A stretch of DNA of 64,000 nt, from contig NC_134847.1 in the NCBI RefSeq assembly GCF_965363235.1, forward strand, positions 55,150,439 to 55,214,438, given 5' to 3'. Below, in pieces: positions 1-11,662 of this stretch. The translations under genes were made by a program, and so were the position numbers. The number at the start of each line of letters is the position of its first letter. Within the stretch, counting starts at the first letter, position 1. Below the pieces are notes generated by a model. That model had not been told where the DNA came from. It saw only the letters and a program-made list of their open reading frames with translations, and searched no databases. The stretch is from Mytilus galloprovincialis (taxonomy: Eukaryota; Mollusca; Bivalvia; Mytilida; Mytilidae).

Positions 1-43
1 TGATAGTCATGTTATCACAAGTCAAATTTTGGATTAAACTTAC

Positions 44-253
44 CTTCCCTTTCGCATATATAGTTGACAGCATTGTGCGATTCATGATCGAACCATCCAT
101 TTGAATTAGTCATTACATAATCTTGAATGTAGCCATTTGCATTCGTGTTGTCATTTGGTTCACCCGGGTTCCATTTTGTATACGTAAACGACGTTCCAGA
201 CCACCATTTCCATGAACCCTCAACGCCATTATCCGTCCCTCCTAACCAGAAAT
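44..253 (-). CDS. C-type lectin domain, third (C-terminal) exon of the Ig-lectin gene
   Basis: This exon encodes the sugar-binding half of a C-type lectin-like domain. It reads FWLGGTDNGVEGSWKWW, then the long-loop motif WNPGEPND, then GWFD and the closing YICE. The EPN triplet is the one linked to mannose-type, calcium-dependent binding in this family. The exon enters in phase 1 after an AG at 254-255 (a T-rich TTTTTAG) and leaves in phase 1 at GTAAGT, so the protein continues beyond the left edge. Joined to the exon at 1655-1754, the split codon becomes Tyr and gives the typical YFWLGG strand. Two cysteines usual in the family (C2 and C3) are Tyr and Ser here, and the usual WND is WFD. Binding may therefore be altered. 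The domain call is firm; the ligand is unknown. Confidence 0.93.
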
Positions 254-1654
254 CTAAAAAGGTTGTATTGAAAGTTTTATACTTAATTAGAGAAAACAAG
301 TGTGACCATTTCCTGGGAAACTCAGTATGTTGATAGAAATCTTCATTTCATCAATATATACTGGGACCGACATCATCACTTTACATAGCTTAAATATGAG
401 CCATTTGAACTTAACTTCTCAATCGTATAGACCGAGATATAACGAATTGTATGAAGAAGACATAAAAATATCCGTACATTTTCAAAATCTATCTTAAAAG
501 AATATCGAAAAGTCATCGGCATATGTAATTACTCCTTGCATATTTTAGAGCAAAATACATTTACTTTTATATCTTGAACGTTTACTGAAGATAAAATCGT
601 GGATAAACAAACTTTAACATCAACTATTTTAATATTGATGTCGAGCACAATATTCCTAAAATGATAAACAGTACCTGATCAAAAACTAAAATAACAAAAA
701 TACCGGACTCCGAGAAAAATTCTAAACGGAAAGTCCCTATGCAAATGGCAAAATCAGAAGCTGAAATACATCAAACGAATGGATAACAACTGTCGTATTC
801 CTGACTTGGAACAGGCATTTTCGTATGTAGAAAATAGTGAACTTAAACCTGGTTTGATAGCTAGCTTAACCTCTCAATTGTATGATAATCGCTTAAAATT
901 CCGTTATTTTGAAACCCATGTGTGAAAAAATTAAACAGACATAATAGGTAAAAATGTCAAAAATCATTGTCATGATTGTGTTTTAATCCTTATCACCACT
1001 AAAACTAACGAATGTATCAACAAAGAAAAACAAACAAAAAAGGCATATAGACAAAGCACATTAGCAAAAACGAACTAAAGAATTGAAACGAATTTATAGC
1101 AACTGTCATATTCCTGTCTTGGTACAGGCATTTTCCTATAAAAAAAAATGATGGATTAGACCTGGTTTGATAGCTAGCTTAACCTCTCACTTGTATGACA
1201 GTGGAATAAAATTCCACTATATTGACAACGATTTTTAACAAATCAAACAGACATAATAGGTAAAAATGTCAAAATATGGTTACATCAGTCAACATTGTGT
1301 CATAATCTCAATCACTATAAAAATGAATTTTGTCATTACAAAATTGAAGTTCTCATAAAACAAGTCTGTATCACATAGTTTTGTAAGACAAAAATTATTT
1401 TGTTATGACAAAAATTATTTTGTTATGACAAAATTGAATTTTGTGTACACAAAATTGATTTTGATTAAAAAAAGTTCAAGTTTCATTCGGCGCCCCGTAG
1501 AAGCAGCAGTTGTTAATCATGTTCAAAGCTAGTCAATTAATTCCGACAAAAATCTAATAATATGAAAAGAATGAATTTTTAAAACAAATTGAAATGTATC
1601 AAATATCTGCATTCGGCGATATCATATAAATAATTATAAGTAAATTACACCTAC
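254..1654. repeat. Intron with two tandem copies of a dispersed repeat and a short minisatellite
   Basis: No coding exon is seen. Two similar blocks (about 690-1000 and 1040-1310) share the strings GATAGCTAGCTTAACCTCTC and ACATAATAGGTAAAAATGTC. The same family recurs at about 34710-34765, 45775-45835 and 59985-60125, and inverted at about 26840-27135 and 52617-52712. At 1380-1450 a roughly 20-bp unit built on TTTTGTTATGACAAAA is repeated two to three times. The repeat is non-coding and its class is not recognised. Confidence 0.6.
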
Positions 1655-1754
1655 ATTGTCCAGAGTGCGCCTCTGATATAACTAATCGAATGAAGTTGTC
1701 CTCATCTTCTGTTTCTATCTCTGCAAGTTTTGCGTCGTATTCTCGACAATAACT
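1655..1754 (-). CDS. C-type lectin domain, middle exon of the Ig-lectin gene
   Basis: The 100-nt exon translates to SYCREYDAKLAEIETEDEDN and continues FIRLVISEAHSGQ. This is the classic second helix and first core strand of a C-type lectin domain: the first conserved Cys, then the 'A.LAEIET..E..F' pattern. It is too short to stand out as an open frame and was found by reading the minus strand around 1.7 kb. The acceptor is TATATAG (1755-1756) and the donor is GTAGGTG (1653-1654). It enters in phase 0, matching the exon at 17192-17289, and leaves in phase 1, matching the exon at 44-253. The match at both sides makes the assignment strong. Confidence 0.93.
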
Positions 1755-2499
1755 CTATATGAATAAACCAATAAAAACCAATATGCATTTTGCAGACTGA
1801 TAATTTGAATATTTTTTTTTATGAAATCTCAACGTTTCAAAAACTTACTAACTTTGGTGTATTTCTACAACAATAGGATAAATAACTTATTACTAATGTC
1901 AGCTCTAGTTTTCGTTAGTGTTCGTGTTTCCTAATCTTTGTATTTTTGTGTGTATCTTTTTATTATTATTTATGATTTAGTCGTTTTATCATAGAGATTT
2001 TTGTTACTATTGGTATCATGATATTCGACAAACAACAAGTAATAAACTCACAAGTCAACGTCAAACCTACAGCGTCATGACAAAAAACAAAACCCCGAAA
2101 AATGACAAAAAAACAAAAACATATATTCTACAAAAACCACCACAGAAAACCAACGGGTGAGAAATACGAATCGAGTGTGATCCCCAACGCTCTAAAATGG
2201 TAAGGAGAAAATGCTTTACATGTTGTACAAATAGTGTTGCTCATGTAACTATAAATTAAGTCTCAGGATTGAACGATAATGTAATATACGAGAAAAACAG
2301 GAAAGGATTGTAGTTACGACAATGTAAACAAATGGACAATCATTCACATATATTTATAAATAGTGGCAAATAATTAAGCCAGCGAGACTAGCAAGCATAA
2401 TCAAGCAAGTGATTAACAAAACGTCCAACACAAAAACATGCATATATTATGATATGAGAATTAAAACAACACTTTAAAAATTTCATGTATCCCAAGGCC

Positions 2500-2696
2500 T
2501 TTTCTTGATTTACCTTCAAAGCTGACTTTCTAAAGCTATGTATAATTTATAAAGGAGAAAAGAAATTAGCCCAGTCTTTTAATTTCACCTTTCGGTATAT
2601 TGATGATGTACTGTCTCTTAATAACAATATTTTCAGTGATCACTTACATTTAATATATCCAAGTGAACTTGAAATTACATATACTTCCGACACAGA
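2500..2696 (+). pseudogene. Reverse transcriptase fragment, upstream half of an interrupted retroelement
   Basis: The plus strand reads KGEKKLAQSFNFTFRYIDDV and on to LHLIYPSELEITYTSDT. YIDD is the catalytic metal-binding box of reverse transcriptases. The surrounding 'SFNFTFRYIDDVLSL' and 'YPSELEI' strings are shared with the minus-strand copy at 17390-18090, so they are one family. The arrangement (YIDD, then FLDL-type strand, then TKLYDKRDDF) suggests a Penelope-like or non-LTR element; the class is not certain. The frame stops at an inserted 5.1 kb element and appears to resume at about 7815. No start or promoter is seen. Confidence 0.75.
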
Positions 2697-3120
2697 AGGG
2701 GCTATAAGGGGCAAAATTGGCCCCACTTCAGAATCTATTGTTATTTCTTTCAATTGATCTCTATGATATGGAGCTTATAAAACACCAAAAATTTTATAGT
2801 TATCTCTTGCGGTTTTCTTGTTATGACGTCGTAAAAATGGTAGGCCGACTAAGCTTAAATATCAGATTTTTACGTATTTTATCCTTTTTTTATGTATTGT
2901 GTACATTTTACAATAGATTACACCTTATATAATCAACATGAATACATTATTACTAGTGAACCATTGTATTAATACAATGAAGAACAATATTGATCTAAAG
3001 TTTAACTATTTAATATCAATAAAATAGTTGCTATGGTAACAACAAGTTAACATTCGTTCTATGTATGACCAAATTATAGAAATTTTTCACCAGAGAAAAT
3101 CTACAGTTATTGTTTGTATA

Positions 3121-3300
3121 AAAAAGAAGATGTAGTATGATTGCCATTGAGACAACTGTCCACAAGAGACAAAAAAAAAACACAGACATTAACAACTATA
3201 GGTCACCAAACGGCCTCCAACAATGAGCAAAGTCCATACCGCATAGTCAGCTATAAAAGGCCCCGACAATGTAAAACAATTAAACGAGAAAACTAACGGC
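3121..3300 (-). repeat. Dispersed mussel-type repeat ('GGCAATCATACCACATCTTC' family), minus copy
   Basis: Read on the minus strand, this carries the strings GGCCTTTTATAGCTGACTAT, GTCTCTTGTGGACAGTTGTC and ATCATACTACATCTTCTTTT. These recur at 5330-5615, 14005-14275, 19350-19460, 20660-20765, 29625-29740, 39830-39935, 41843-41940, 45370-45480 and 59700-59815. Copies are non-coding, occur in both orientations, and are often truncated to the 3' third. I recognise it as a very common mussel repeat, but I do not know its class. Confidence 0.75.
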
Positions 3301-5329
3301 CTTATTTATTTTTCTTTTAACTTGAATATCCAAAAATGAGTTTGTGTGTACTTTAATGTACTCGGCTGATAAAAACACAAGCAGGTGGGACATATTACGT
3401 ACTAGTATACATATAATATATGAATAAAGATCGCAATTTCATAAACTATACATTTCAACAATTACCAGCTCAACCTTAATAAAACTGAAATATTGTTAGC
3501 ACATTTTTTTTATTTTTTGTTGTTAAAGTGTCTTTACAATATCATGATAATGTGATTTTAAACGACAAATGTAAAAAATTACGAAACGATGAAAAACAAT
3601 TGGATTTGATGGGACTCGTACACCACCATGCCCAATGCGCAGCGTGTAGGCGATTTGAACCACATTGACACAACAACTATTTGAAGTTAATAACTCATAT
3701 TGATCATTTTGATTCATAAACAGTAGGAACCTTTTTTTTTCATTTCTTTACTTCTTATTCAACTAAATTGTTTATATCAATGATATGGCCATTTCATCAT
3801 TGTTGGTTATATCATGGTCCAAATTATTTTTGTTTTACCAAACAGACGTTAGTAGTGCAAAATGGAAACTGAAGTTTTCGTCTGGGGCGTGTTTTATTGG
3901 TCTCTTCTGCACATCTCCAGAATGTCTTCTGGTGAAGAGTAAAATAAAAAAAAATTTTGACGTCGAATATAGCAGATTTTTGTTATGTAGGATGACATAA
4001 ATTAAGTTTTCGATGACTTTATTTTTTTCTTTTTTTTTTTAGAAAATTAAGATACGTCCCGTAGACATGCATGACTGTAAAAGTGTGCTCTGTTTGTTAC
4101 AATTTTCTTTGTGCTTTCCTATATCTCATTTTTTCTAAACAAACCAGGCTTAATCTCCCGCTTATTGATTTTTAAGAATAATCTTAAACTGCACGAAAAA
4201 TCGTCAATGGTTGTCTGGAATATGACTGATCAAAAAGTACATCTCAATCTATACATTTTTTTAATAAGTAACCGAACTGGATTTTTTTGTATAAAGCTAA
4301 GATATCTGGAATTAAGTTCCAAATATCGTTTTTCTATGGTGCACCTTGAAGAACATCTTCTGGTCCTAACTATTATTTCTAATGCACAATTCTGATGGTC
4401 AAAACCTTCAGACTACCATTTTTCTACAACCTTCATTGTATATGGATCAATATGTAAGTATACAAAGTATACCAGACGTTTAATAAATAAATCAGTTGGT
4501 CCGAGAACACAGTTATTTCGTAGTGCATTTCTTTTAAACAATAAATTCAAATTAAAAAAATCGCACCTGCTCTTCCTCAAAACGATTTTTACAGTGTAGT
4601 GTACTACCAGTGAGACAAATAATATCAAAATTATAGAAACTTTTACCAGCTCTAACTCAAGATATTGACAATCCTGTGTTAAGGGGGTGTAAAATTCAGT
4701 TTGACAGCTTCAGACGTGATAAAATTTGATTTTTGAACTGGACCAAATCACTACTTAACATAAAGATTCAGCACCCAATTTTTTTTTAACATGTAAATAC
4801 ATCTCCCTACTTAATATTTCATGCATTTAATATCAAGAAATAAATTGGGAAAGTGTATCAAATAAAACATGCACGTTATACACTGTTTACACTAGGGACT
4901 ATAGACAACGAAAACAAAAGGACGATAACTGTGTCCTTGGACCAGTTGGTTGTGTACTGATTGATACTTCATTCTGGGAGAACAAGATTTGTCTCAGTAC
5001 TAGTTGCAATTAGTTTTGAACACATTACCAGTAATTGCAAATACTCTTAATTCAATACTATATTGTCTTATTTCTAGGTTGCTGGGTTTTTTTTTTTTTT
5101 TTTGTATTTGTCTCGACCGATATTTTGAGTTAATCTAATTGCAACTGATTTGTGCAGGTTGTTTTTATATTGTACTGCTACTGTTTCAGTTTCGCGGAGG
5201 GTTGAGCGCTCACAAACATGCTGTTGTGCTGTTAAACCACTGTACTAGGTTAGGGGATGGTTGGGATCCGCGGCTTACATGCTTATCCCCGCCAAATTAT
5301 GTATGTAAAAACTATATGCTTTCCCAAGT

Positions 5330-5615
5330 CAGGAGCCTGTAAGTCAGTGGTTATTGTTTGTTGCTGTGTTACTTACTTGTTTTTCGTTCATTATTTTGTA
5401 CATTAATTAGGCTGTTAGTTTTCTTCTAGTGATTTCGGGGCCTTTTATAGCTGAGTATGTGAAATGTTGTCTCTTAGACACATTCCCCATGTCCTTTCTC
5501 AATTTTATTATGTTTATTGTTGAAGAGCATATGGTAATATATGGCTGTTAATTTCTGCGTCATTTAGTCTCTTGTGAGAAATTGTCTCATTGGCAATCAT
5601 ACCACATCTTCGTTT
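5330..5615 (+). repeat. Dispersed mussel-type repeat, long plus copy
   Basis: This is a long member of the family described at 3121-3300. It holds GTCAGGAGCCTGTAAGTCAG, then TTTTTCGTTCATTATTTTGT, GGCCTTTTATAGCTGAGTAT and finally GGCAATCATACCACATCTTC. It lies inside the 5.1 kb inverted-repeat element. Confidence 0.75.
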
Positions 5616-5702
5616 TAATATCAACCCTGGCATATTCTTTATGAACCTGTCCCAAGTCAGGAGCCTGCAGTTTAGTGGTTGTCGTTGGTTCATGTCTCAA
5701 GT

Positions 5703-6045
5703 CATTTTACAGAGAGCCGTGGTGTAGTGGTTAGTGCATAGAACTACTAACACAAAGGTTCCTGGTTCGATTCCCGTCTGGGATGAAAATTTCAGGGACT
5801 TAATTTTCGGCTCTCCCTTGACACCATTTGCGAGTATGGTCTTGAGGAAACGATGATAGTCCGTCGGACGGGGAAGATAAATGACTGACCCGTGTTAAGA
5901 GAGAGCCATATCTCTTGCACGTTAAATACACCCTTGTAGATTTCGAAAAAGAGCAGGCTATTGCCGTTACAAGGCAGCACTCGCACCGGCAAAGTGCAAA
6001 GGGATTAATATAAGTTGCAAAAACTTGTTTTCCAATCCACTATAA
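5703..6045 (+). mobile_element. tRNA-derived SINE
   Basis: The 5' part looks like a tRNA gene with RNA polymerase III boxes: an A-box-like TGGTGTAGTGG (5720-5730) and a consensus B box GGTTCGATTCC (5764-5774). It is followed by a conserved-looking body (AGAGAGCCATATCTCTTGCA, then CACCCTTGTAGATTTCGAAA) and a short tail near 6045. The body rules out a free-standing tRNA gene. The layout fits the V-type SINEs reported in molluscs, but I cannot confirm the family name without a comparison. Confidence 0.75.
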
Positions 6046-6799
6046 ATAAATATGTTTAAACTCAACTCATTTTCGATATTTTTTAAATTGATTTGTTATG
6101 TATAATTAAACCGTTAGTTTATTCGTTTAAATAGTTTCACACTTTTCATGGACTTTTATAAACGGCTTAACAGTATCAGATTTTGTCATTATTGAAGGCC
6201 TTACGGTTGCTTGTAATTGCTTACATCCACTTCATATTTGAACTCCGGTGGATAGTTGTCATATAATCAATAATCACACATCTCTTCGTTTTTATATTAC
6301 ATATCTATATATATATATATCTGACGTTTAATCTCGTGTTTCCTGAATATGCATGAAATATGTGTCACTGTGCGTTAAAAATAAGCATCAATTTAAAGTT
6401 GTGTTAAATAAGAGAAAACCATCTGATATTTAATAACTTCGGTTGGGGTGGGGACAGGAGTATTTCGTATATGAATACGGTTGCCTGCTAAGAGTTGAAA
6501 AATAGACATGTTTAGCGACATATTAAAATGATCAATAATGCCCTCTTTCCTTCTTCAGTCCTCATCTAATGATTTAAACTGACCACTAGCCAAATCATGA
6601 GTGTTGAAAGTATAGTTTAACACCAATAAATCAAAATCCTTTCCCTAGAATTTCAAATAGTTGGCCCTTAACTGTTATTGTCCGTGTAGTTCTTATATTC
6701 ATCTAGCTTACATCCTACAGAGATGTCCTACTAAGGCTGTCGTACCATAAAAACATGTATACCACAGCTCACATTCTAATATATCTACATTCATAATAA

Positions 6800-6905
6800 C
6801 ATTGAGAAAGGAAATGGGGAATGTGTCAAAGCGACAACAACCCGACCATAGAGCAGACAACAGCCGAAGGCTAATAATCTAGTATAATATAAAGCATAAA
6901 CCTTA
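6800..6905 (-). repeat. Fragment of a second dispersed repeat family ('GGAGCCT ... CTCAATTTTA')
   Basis: AGAAAGGAAATGGGGAATGT, then GTCAAAGCGACAACAACCCG and GACCATAGAGCAGACAACAG, match (inverted) the end of the copy at 55860-56130 and the copy at 25010-25260. It is non-coding. Confidence 0.55.
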
Positions 6906-7814
6906 AGCATGGGGAGGCACTCTATTTATTATTGTCATTTCGATTAAACAACGCCATTTTTGTTTTGTGCCTCTGCCGTCTAAACCACCTATTTAAAAGG
7001 AAGAGGTAGAAGAGAGCCAGAAGATCTTCCCAATGCAAAACAAAAAACCAACAGAAATGGACCTCTTCTGGCTCACTACCAATGAACAAAAAACACTCCC
7101 CTGCTGTGCTGTGGAAGTTTTTACGTGTTAAGTTATAATATATTAAAAATTCTTTTAATTCTGTCTGTTAATATCAAGTATTTAACGAATATGATACACT
7201 GATTTCTATTTCTTAACAACAGAAACCAGTAAAATTCCGTGTGTCAGTTCCGTAATCACTTAAAATAAATATAGACGACAAGGGCTAGGCTGTACTTGGA
7301 AGGCTATGTTATACTTTAATATGAAGAAAAACACTTTATAATTTACTTTCTATAATGAAACTTTATTATTATCAACCATTGACAAATAATATGTTAAAAA
7401 AATACAACTGTTCCTGGTCAACCTTAGTCCGATAACGGTATATATGAAAAACGGACGAAAAATTTTGGAACTTCAGTATGAGCGCAGCTTTGCCCCACTG
7501 AAATATTTCAACATAAGATGTTTTTTGTTGGTATTATTGCTCTGACAAAATATTTCGTTGGGGCAAGAATGCGCTGGTACTTTTTTCGTAAAAAAAGTTA
7601 GTGAAAATGAGTAAAAAATTGTGAAAAGCCAACAAATATGCACGTGAAGTGTTGTCAAAACACGGCATTATGACGTCATAACTACAAAAAAAAAACATTT
7701 TTTTCATAAAATGAATATGTCTAACGGAAAAAGAAAGCAATACACATACGAATAAGTAGAATTTGAAAAATTCTCGAAATTGAGGCCAATTTTGCCCCTT
7801 ATAGCCCCTTCTCC

Positions 7815-8290
7815 AAATTTAGCCTTTTTCTAGAAATGACTACTGATGGTAGGTAAAGTACCAAAATTTATGATAAACGCGATGATTTTAATTATCCTAT
7901 AGTCAACTTTCCATTTCTGTGTAATAACATCCCAGCGGCACTAGCATATGGAGTATATGTGTCTCAATGGATACGCTACTCTAGAGCTAGCTCAAAGTAC
8001 GCTGATTTTGTTGAACGAGGAATACTGCTTTCTCAAAAGTGGCTAAGACAGGGCTATGAATCAATCAAATTAAGGTCATCAATCAAGAAATTTTACGGTC
8101 GCCATCAGAAGCTGATTGGTCATTTTGACAAAAGTGTATCAGAAATCATGTCTGATATTCTTCCTCAGTCATAATAACCTTCCATCATTACCGAACTGAA
8201 CAAAGAAATAACACGACGGGTGCCGTATACAGTGCAGGAATTACCCTTCCGGAGCACCTGGTTTCACTCCCGGATTTTATTGGAGTTCGT
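7815..8290 (+). pseudogene. Reverse transcriptase, downstream half, with the element's 3' tail
   Basis: After the inserted element the frame reads LFLEMTTDGR, then YDKRDDFNYPIVNFPF and YGVYVSQWIRYSRASSKYAD, and ends KSVSEIMSDILPQS at a TAA near 8174. The same conserved strings occur at 15960-16640 and 17390-18090. The sequence after the stop (about 8175-8290, with TACCCTTCCGGAGCACCTGG) matches, inverted, the tail at 15960-16245, so it is the element's own 3' end. One in-frame stop (after TTDGR) and the large insertion show that it is dead. It is Penelope-like or non-LTR; the class is uncertain. Confidence 0.78.
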
Positions 8291-8852
8291 GTCGTTTCTT
8301 TTTTATAATTTGTAACTGTTGATGTAAATGTCTTTTGGTTTTATGAGTCTTTGTTTACTCCTTGGTTTTGATTGTTATTTCAATTTACATAATTATAACT
8401 GTACGAACACGATCATAAATATACGTATACATATACATACATGTATACACATGACCATTCATAATTTATTCTAATGTAATTTGTATGTAACAATTGTTTT
8501 CATTGGCTAAAAGTTGCTGTCAAATCCACAGTTGACCAGGCGTAACTAAGGAGGGACAACCATTTTGAAATGATTGAATCAACAAATGTTCGATTACTAC
8601 TATATAATCCAAAATAAAACAACACCTACCTCGAATTCGCCGTTTTAAAGTTATTTTATCCGTATTTGAAGCGTACAGGTAACGTAATTACTTCCAGTTT
8701 GTAAGTTTTCATTTGTCTGACGTCACGTTTACCCATGACGTCTTTGCGCCAAAATCATTCATGAAGTTTCGCGGATTTTTTTTTTTATTTGTCAAATTTA
8801 GACATTTTTCCAAGTTTTATCGTATTATTTCTTTTTAAAATGCATTAGAATC

Positions 8853-9017
8853 GGAATAACAGTACTGTAGTTGAAGAGTTGCCACCGTCAATTTTGATTT
8901 GACGGTCGCAAATCTCCGTTTTACTGTCTCCGCTACGCGTCGCCAGTAAAACTGCATTTGCGACCGTCAAATCGACAATTGACGGTGGCAACTCTTCAAC
9001 TACATTACTGTTATTCC
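8853..9017. repeat. 165-bp near-perfect palindrome (fold-back element)
   Basis: The two arms of about 76 bp are inverted copies. The left begins GGAATAACAGTACTGTAGTT and the right ends with its complement, with only a few mismatches. The arms include GAAGAGTTGCCACCGTCAAT. The short centre contains CGCTACGCG. This is typical of a MITE or fold-back element without coding capacity. No clear target-site duplication is seen. Confidence 0.85.
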
Positions 9018-9350
9018 TTAAGTCAGCAACCCTTACTCAGAAGTTCCACACTCAAATTTGTTTTAAAGAAATATGCTTTTGTAAAGTTAGACCGTATGTT
9101 ATACAACTAATGTTTCTATGTATGTTGGGGGTTTGATTTTGTAGCAGTGCAATGGCTGTTGTTTCGTTGTTTTTGTCTCTAAGATGATCACGGTAGGTAT
9201 AGTGTCCGGCTAGGGTCGTGGTTTTTGAATGATTTGATCGGGATTTTTCGAGTGTGACCATTTTTTTCGAGTAAATATGAACAAAAATGTAAACAAACAG
9301 ACTTCATCTCTAACAAGACATGAAGTAGACGCTTGTGTTTAATATTATCA

Positions 9351-9480
9351 GATTATTACATGACATTTTTCATATCGCATGTATAATCAGCCCCAGGTTC
9401 AATATCAGCCCAAGAGCCGCATGGCTCGAGGGCTGATATTGACCGAGGACTGATAATACATGTGATGAAAAATGACATGT
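9351..9480. repeat. Imperfect palindrome, fold-back element
   Basis: TTCAATATCAGCCC and GGGCTGATATTGA form inverted arms around AGAGCCGCATGGCTCG. The match continues outward with ACATGACATTTTTCAT against ATGAAAAATGACATGT. A second piece at about 9960-10015 shares CATTTCATATCAGCCCA and GCATGTGATAA, so the whole stretch 9351-10015 may be one older element. It is non-coding. Confidence 0.7.
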
Positions 9481-11662
9481 TATGATCTTTATATCATATG
9501 CTTCAACAATGGAGGAAAATAACAGATTCATATATTGATCCTTTAACGTGGTTCCCAAATAGAAGTTTTTAAGAGTGAAAAGTTCACGGACGTCGGATTC
9601 CAAATTTAATACATTCGATATGAAATCTTTCTATCATATGCCTCAACAGAGAAGAAAAACATTTTAATATGACGAAACGACAAAACATAATTCAAGAATT
9701 ATTATATACATAATGAACACTGTTTGGAAAAGTCAACTTTTTTTTAAAGTAACTTTCTAAATTATGTTTTAAACTTTTAAAAGATGCATTTATTTAATAA
9801 TTTGATTGTTTTTTTTTCTATTTTACAAAATACACTTTCCAGTATCCAAATAATTGTATTGTACACTCCTTTGTGATGTTTTTTTTAGTGAAAACGTAGC
9901 ATTGAGGTGTATTTTCCGGAATTTGCCGAGTATCACCGGAATGCCATTCGATATCGTTACGGAAAGGCATGTGATAACACTCGAAGCATGTGATAAACAT
10001 TTCATATCAGCCCACTAAGTACCAATTCGAAAAATATTGAATTGACGTTAATTTAATGCTATTATTATACAGTAAAAATCATATGTTATTTAGTCTAAGT
10101 ATATGATAAACAAAGTTATATTATGTATGACTGTATTTGATATAGAAAGATATTACTAATCCGACATTATTTTTCGTTAAAAAATTTGAAATAAGACTTA
10201 AAATGTTTTAATTCCAAAATACAAAAAAGACATTTTTATACACATAACACTGATAATGTTGAAGGAAATGCATACATGGAATCTATATATCCTTAGAAAT
10301 ACAGACACTTTACAAAAATTCTTGTTTTTGCATTGAAAACGACACTTTGAGTCTAAATTCATTTGTTTATGTTCGGTTTTTTTCGAGAGCAGTCCGGGCT
10401 TTTTCGAGTGTGTACAATTTTTTTTTCGAGTGATTATACAAATTGTCTATAGTTAAAAATGATATATGCCAGTGTATTTACGATAAAAAAAAATAAACAA
10501 AGATTCAAATTCAATACTTTTCCAAGAAGGAACCAATGCATCAGTTTGATAATGGTGTTCTAACACTTACATGTTATAAACATTCGTTCATTTGTATATA
10601 TGTTGCTGTTTGTCATATTTTTTTTAACTTTCATGTACAGTACATATTAGTGGTGACAACAATATAATCTACGCATAAATAATTTGGATTGAGACGTACA
10701 TACAGATATTTGTATTCCTGGTGAGCTATTCATTTCATTGTTTACTATGTATAAAATATAATTCAAATGTTTTTGTCAATTAGAATATTTGTATTCCTGA
10801 TGAGCTATTCATATCATGGTTTATTATGTATAAAATCTAATTCAAATATTTTGTCAATTGGAATAAAAATCGAGCGGATTAATTGTGTCTGTGTCAGTGT
10901 TAAAAAAAATATTCATGTTTTTTTGTGTCGGGGCGGGGGGCAGGCCTCCATTAGGAGAATGTGTTTTATTACATAGCATTTTGCTGATTCTTCTTTGCTG
11001 TCCAGTACTGAGGTTTCTTACTCCGTCGCATGATACACCTGTCACGTTTTCAAAGTTCATTTCTCTTCTGCATGGTTGTGTCTTATTATCTATTTCTTGC
11101 ATGAATATTAATTTCTCGTATCATCATTACACAGAGTGTGATATGAAAATACATGTACGAAAATCTGCGTTAATTTGATCTGCTGGTTTCACCACACAAC
11201 CAACTACTCCCTTCAATGAAGTAAAAGTAGCCCTACTCTGACACAAAATAGTGGTTTTGATGTCCTTGTTTACTTAAACTATCCAACAAATTTTCAAAAC
11301 TCAAACTTTTGGTGAAAGAGAAATATGTTTATATCATTTTGAGCCAAAATTTACTTGTCTATGAGTTAGAATTAAAAATTAAGGATTTTTGCGCTCCAAG
11401 GTATACTAATTAAAGATTTCGAGAAAACAAGGGGGTTATTTTTGGAGAACCTCTATTCGACGGACATTTTTTTTCTAAGAAGGCTTTAAGGTTATTGGCA
11501 TGTAGAAAAATGATACATGTACAGGATATACCTGGATTCTAGGAAGATAAACGTAGGGTAAGATATTTAGAAAGCTGTTAAAATTGCAAAATTTGGAAGA
11601 ACAGACAGGGAATTTTAATTTGTGGTCTGACACCTTATACAACATCATTAATTCAGACGATG

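Larger units (their letters stand above)
2697..7814. mobile_element. 5.1 kb element with terminal inverted repeats inserted in a reverse transcriptase
   Basis: The left end is GAAGGGGCTATAAGGGGCAA and the right end is its reverse complement, with the match continuing to about 28 bp. Looser similarity follows, including GTTATGACGTC near both ends (about 2821 and 7669). The reverse transcriptase frame to its left (ending SDT) appears to resume on its right (SKFSLFLEMTTDGR), so this block was inserted into that retroelement. No clear target-site duplication is visible and no transposase is recognised inside. The interior carries younger repeats (3121-3300, 5330-5615, 5703-6045). The family is unknown. 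Confidence 0.6.

Noticed and set aside
1380-1450. CRISPR-like short repeats
   Set aside because: Units are adjacent and AT-rich without unique spacers, and the genome is eukaryotic. It is a minisatellite.
3523-3717. Additional exon of the Ig-lectin gene
   Set aside because: The frame lacks Ig or lectin hallmarks, and the phases of the known lectin exons already join without it.
5706-5780. tRNA gene candidate
   Set aside because: The same reasoning applies: the B box is perfect, but a long SINE body follows directly and the acceptor stem does not close.
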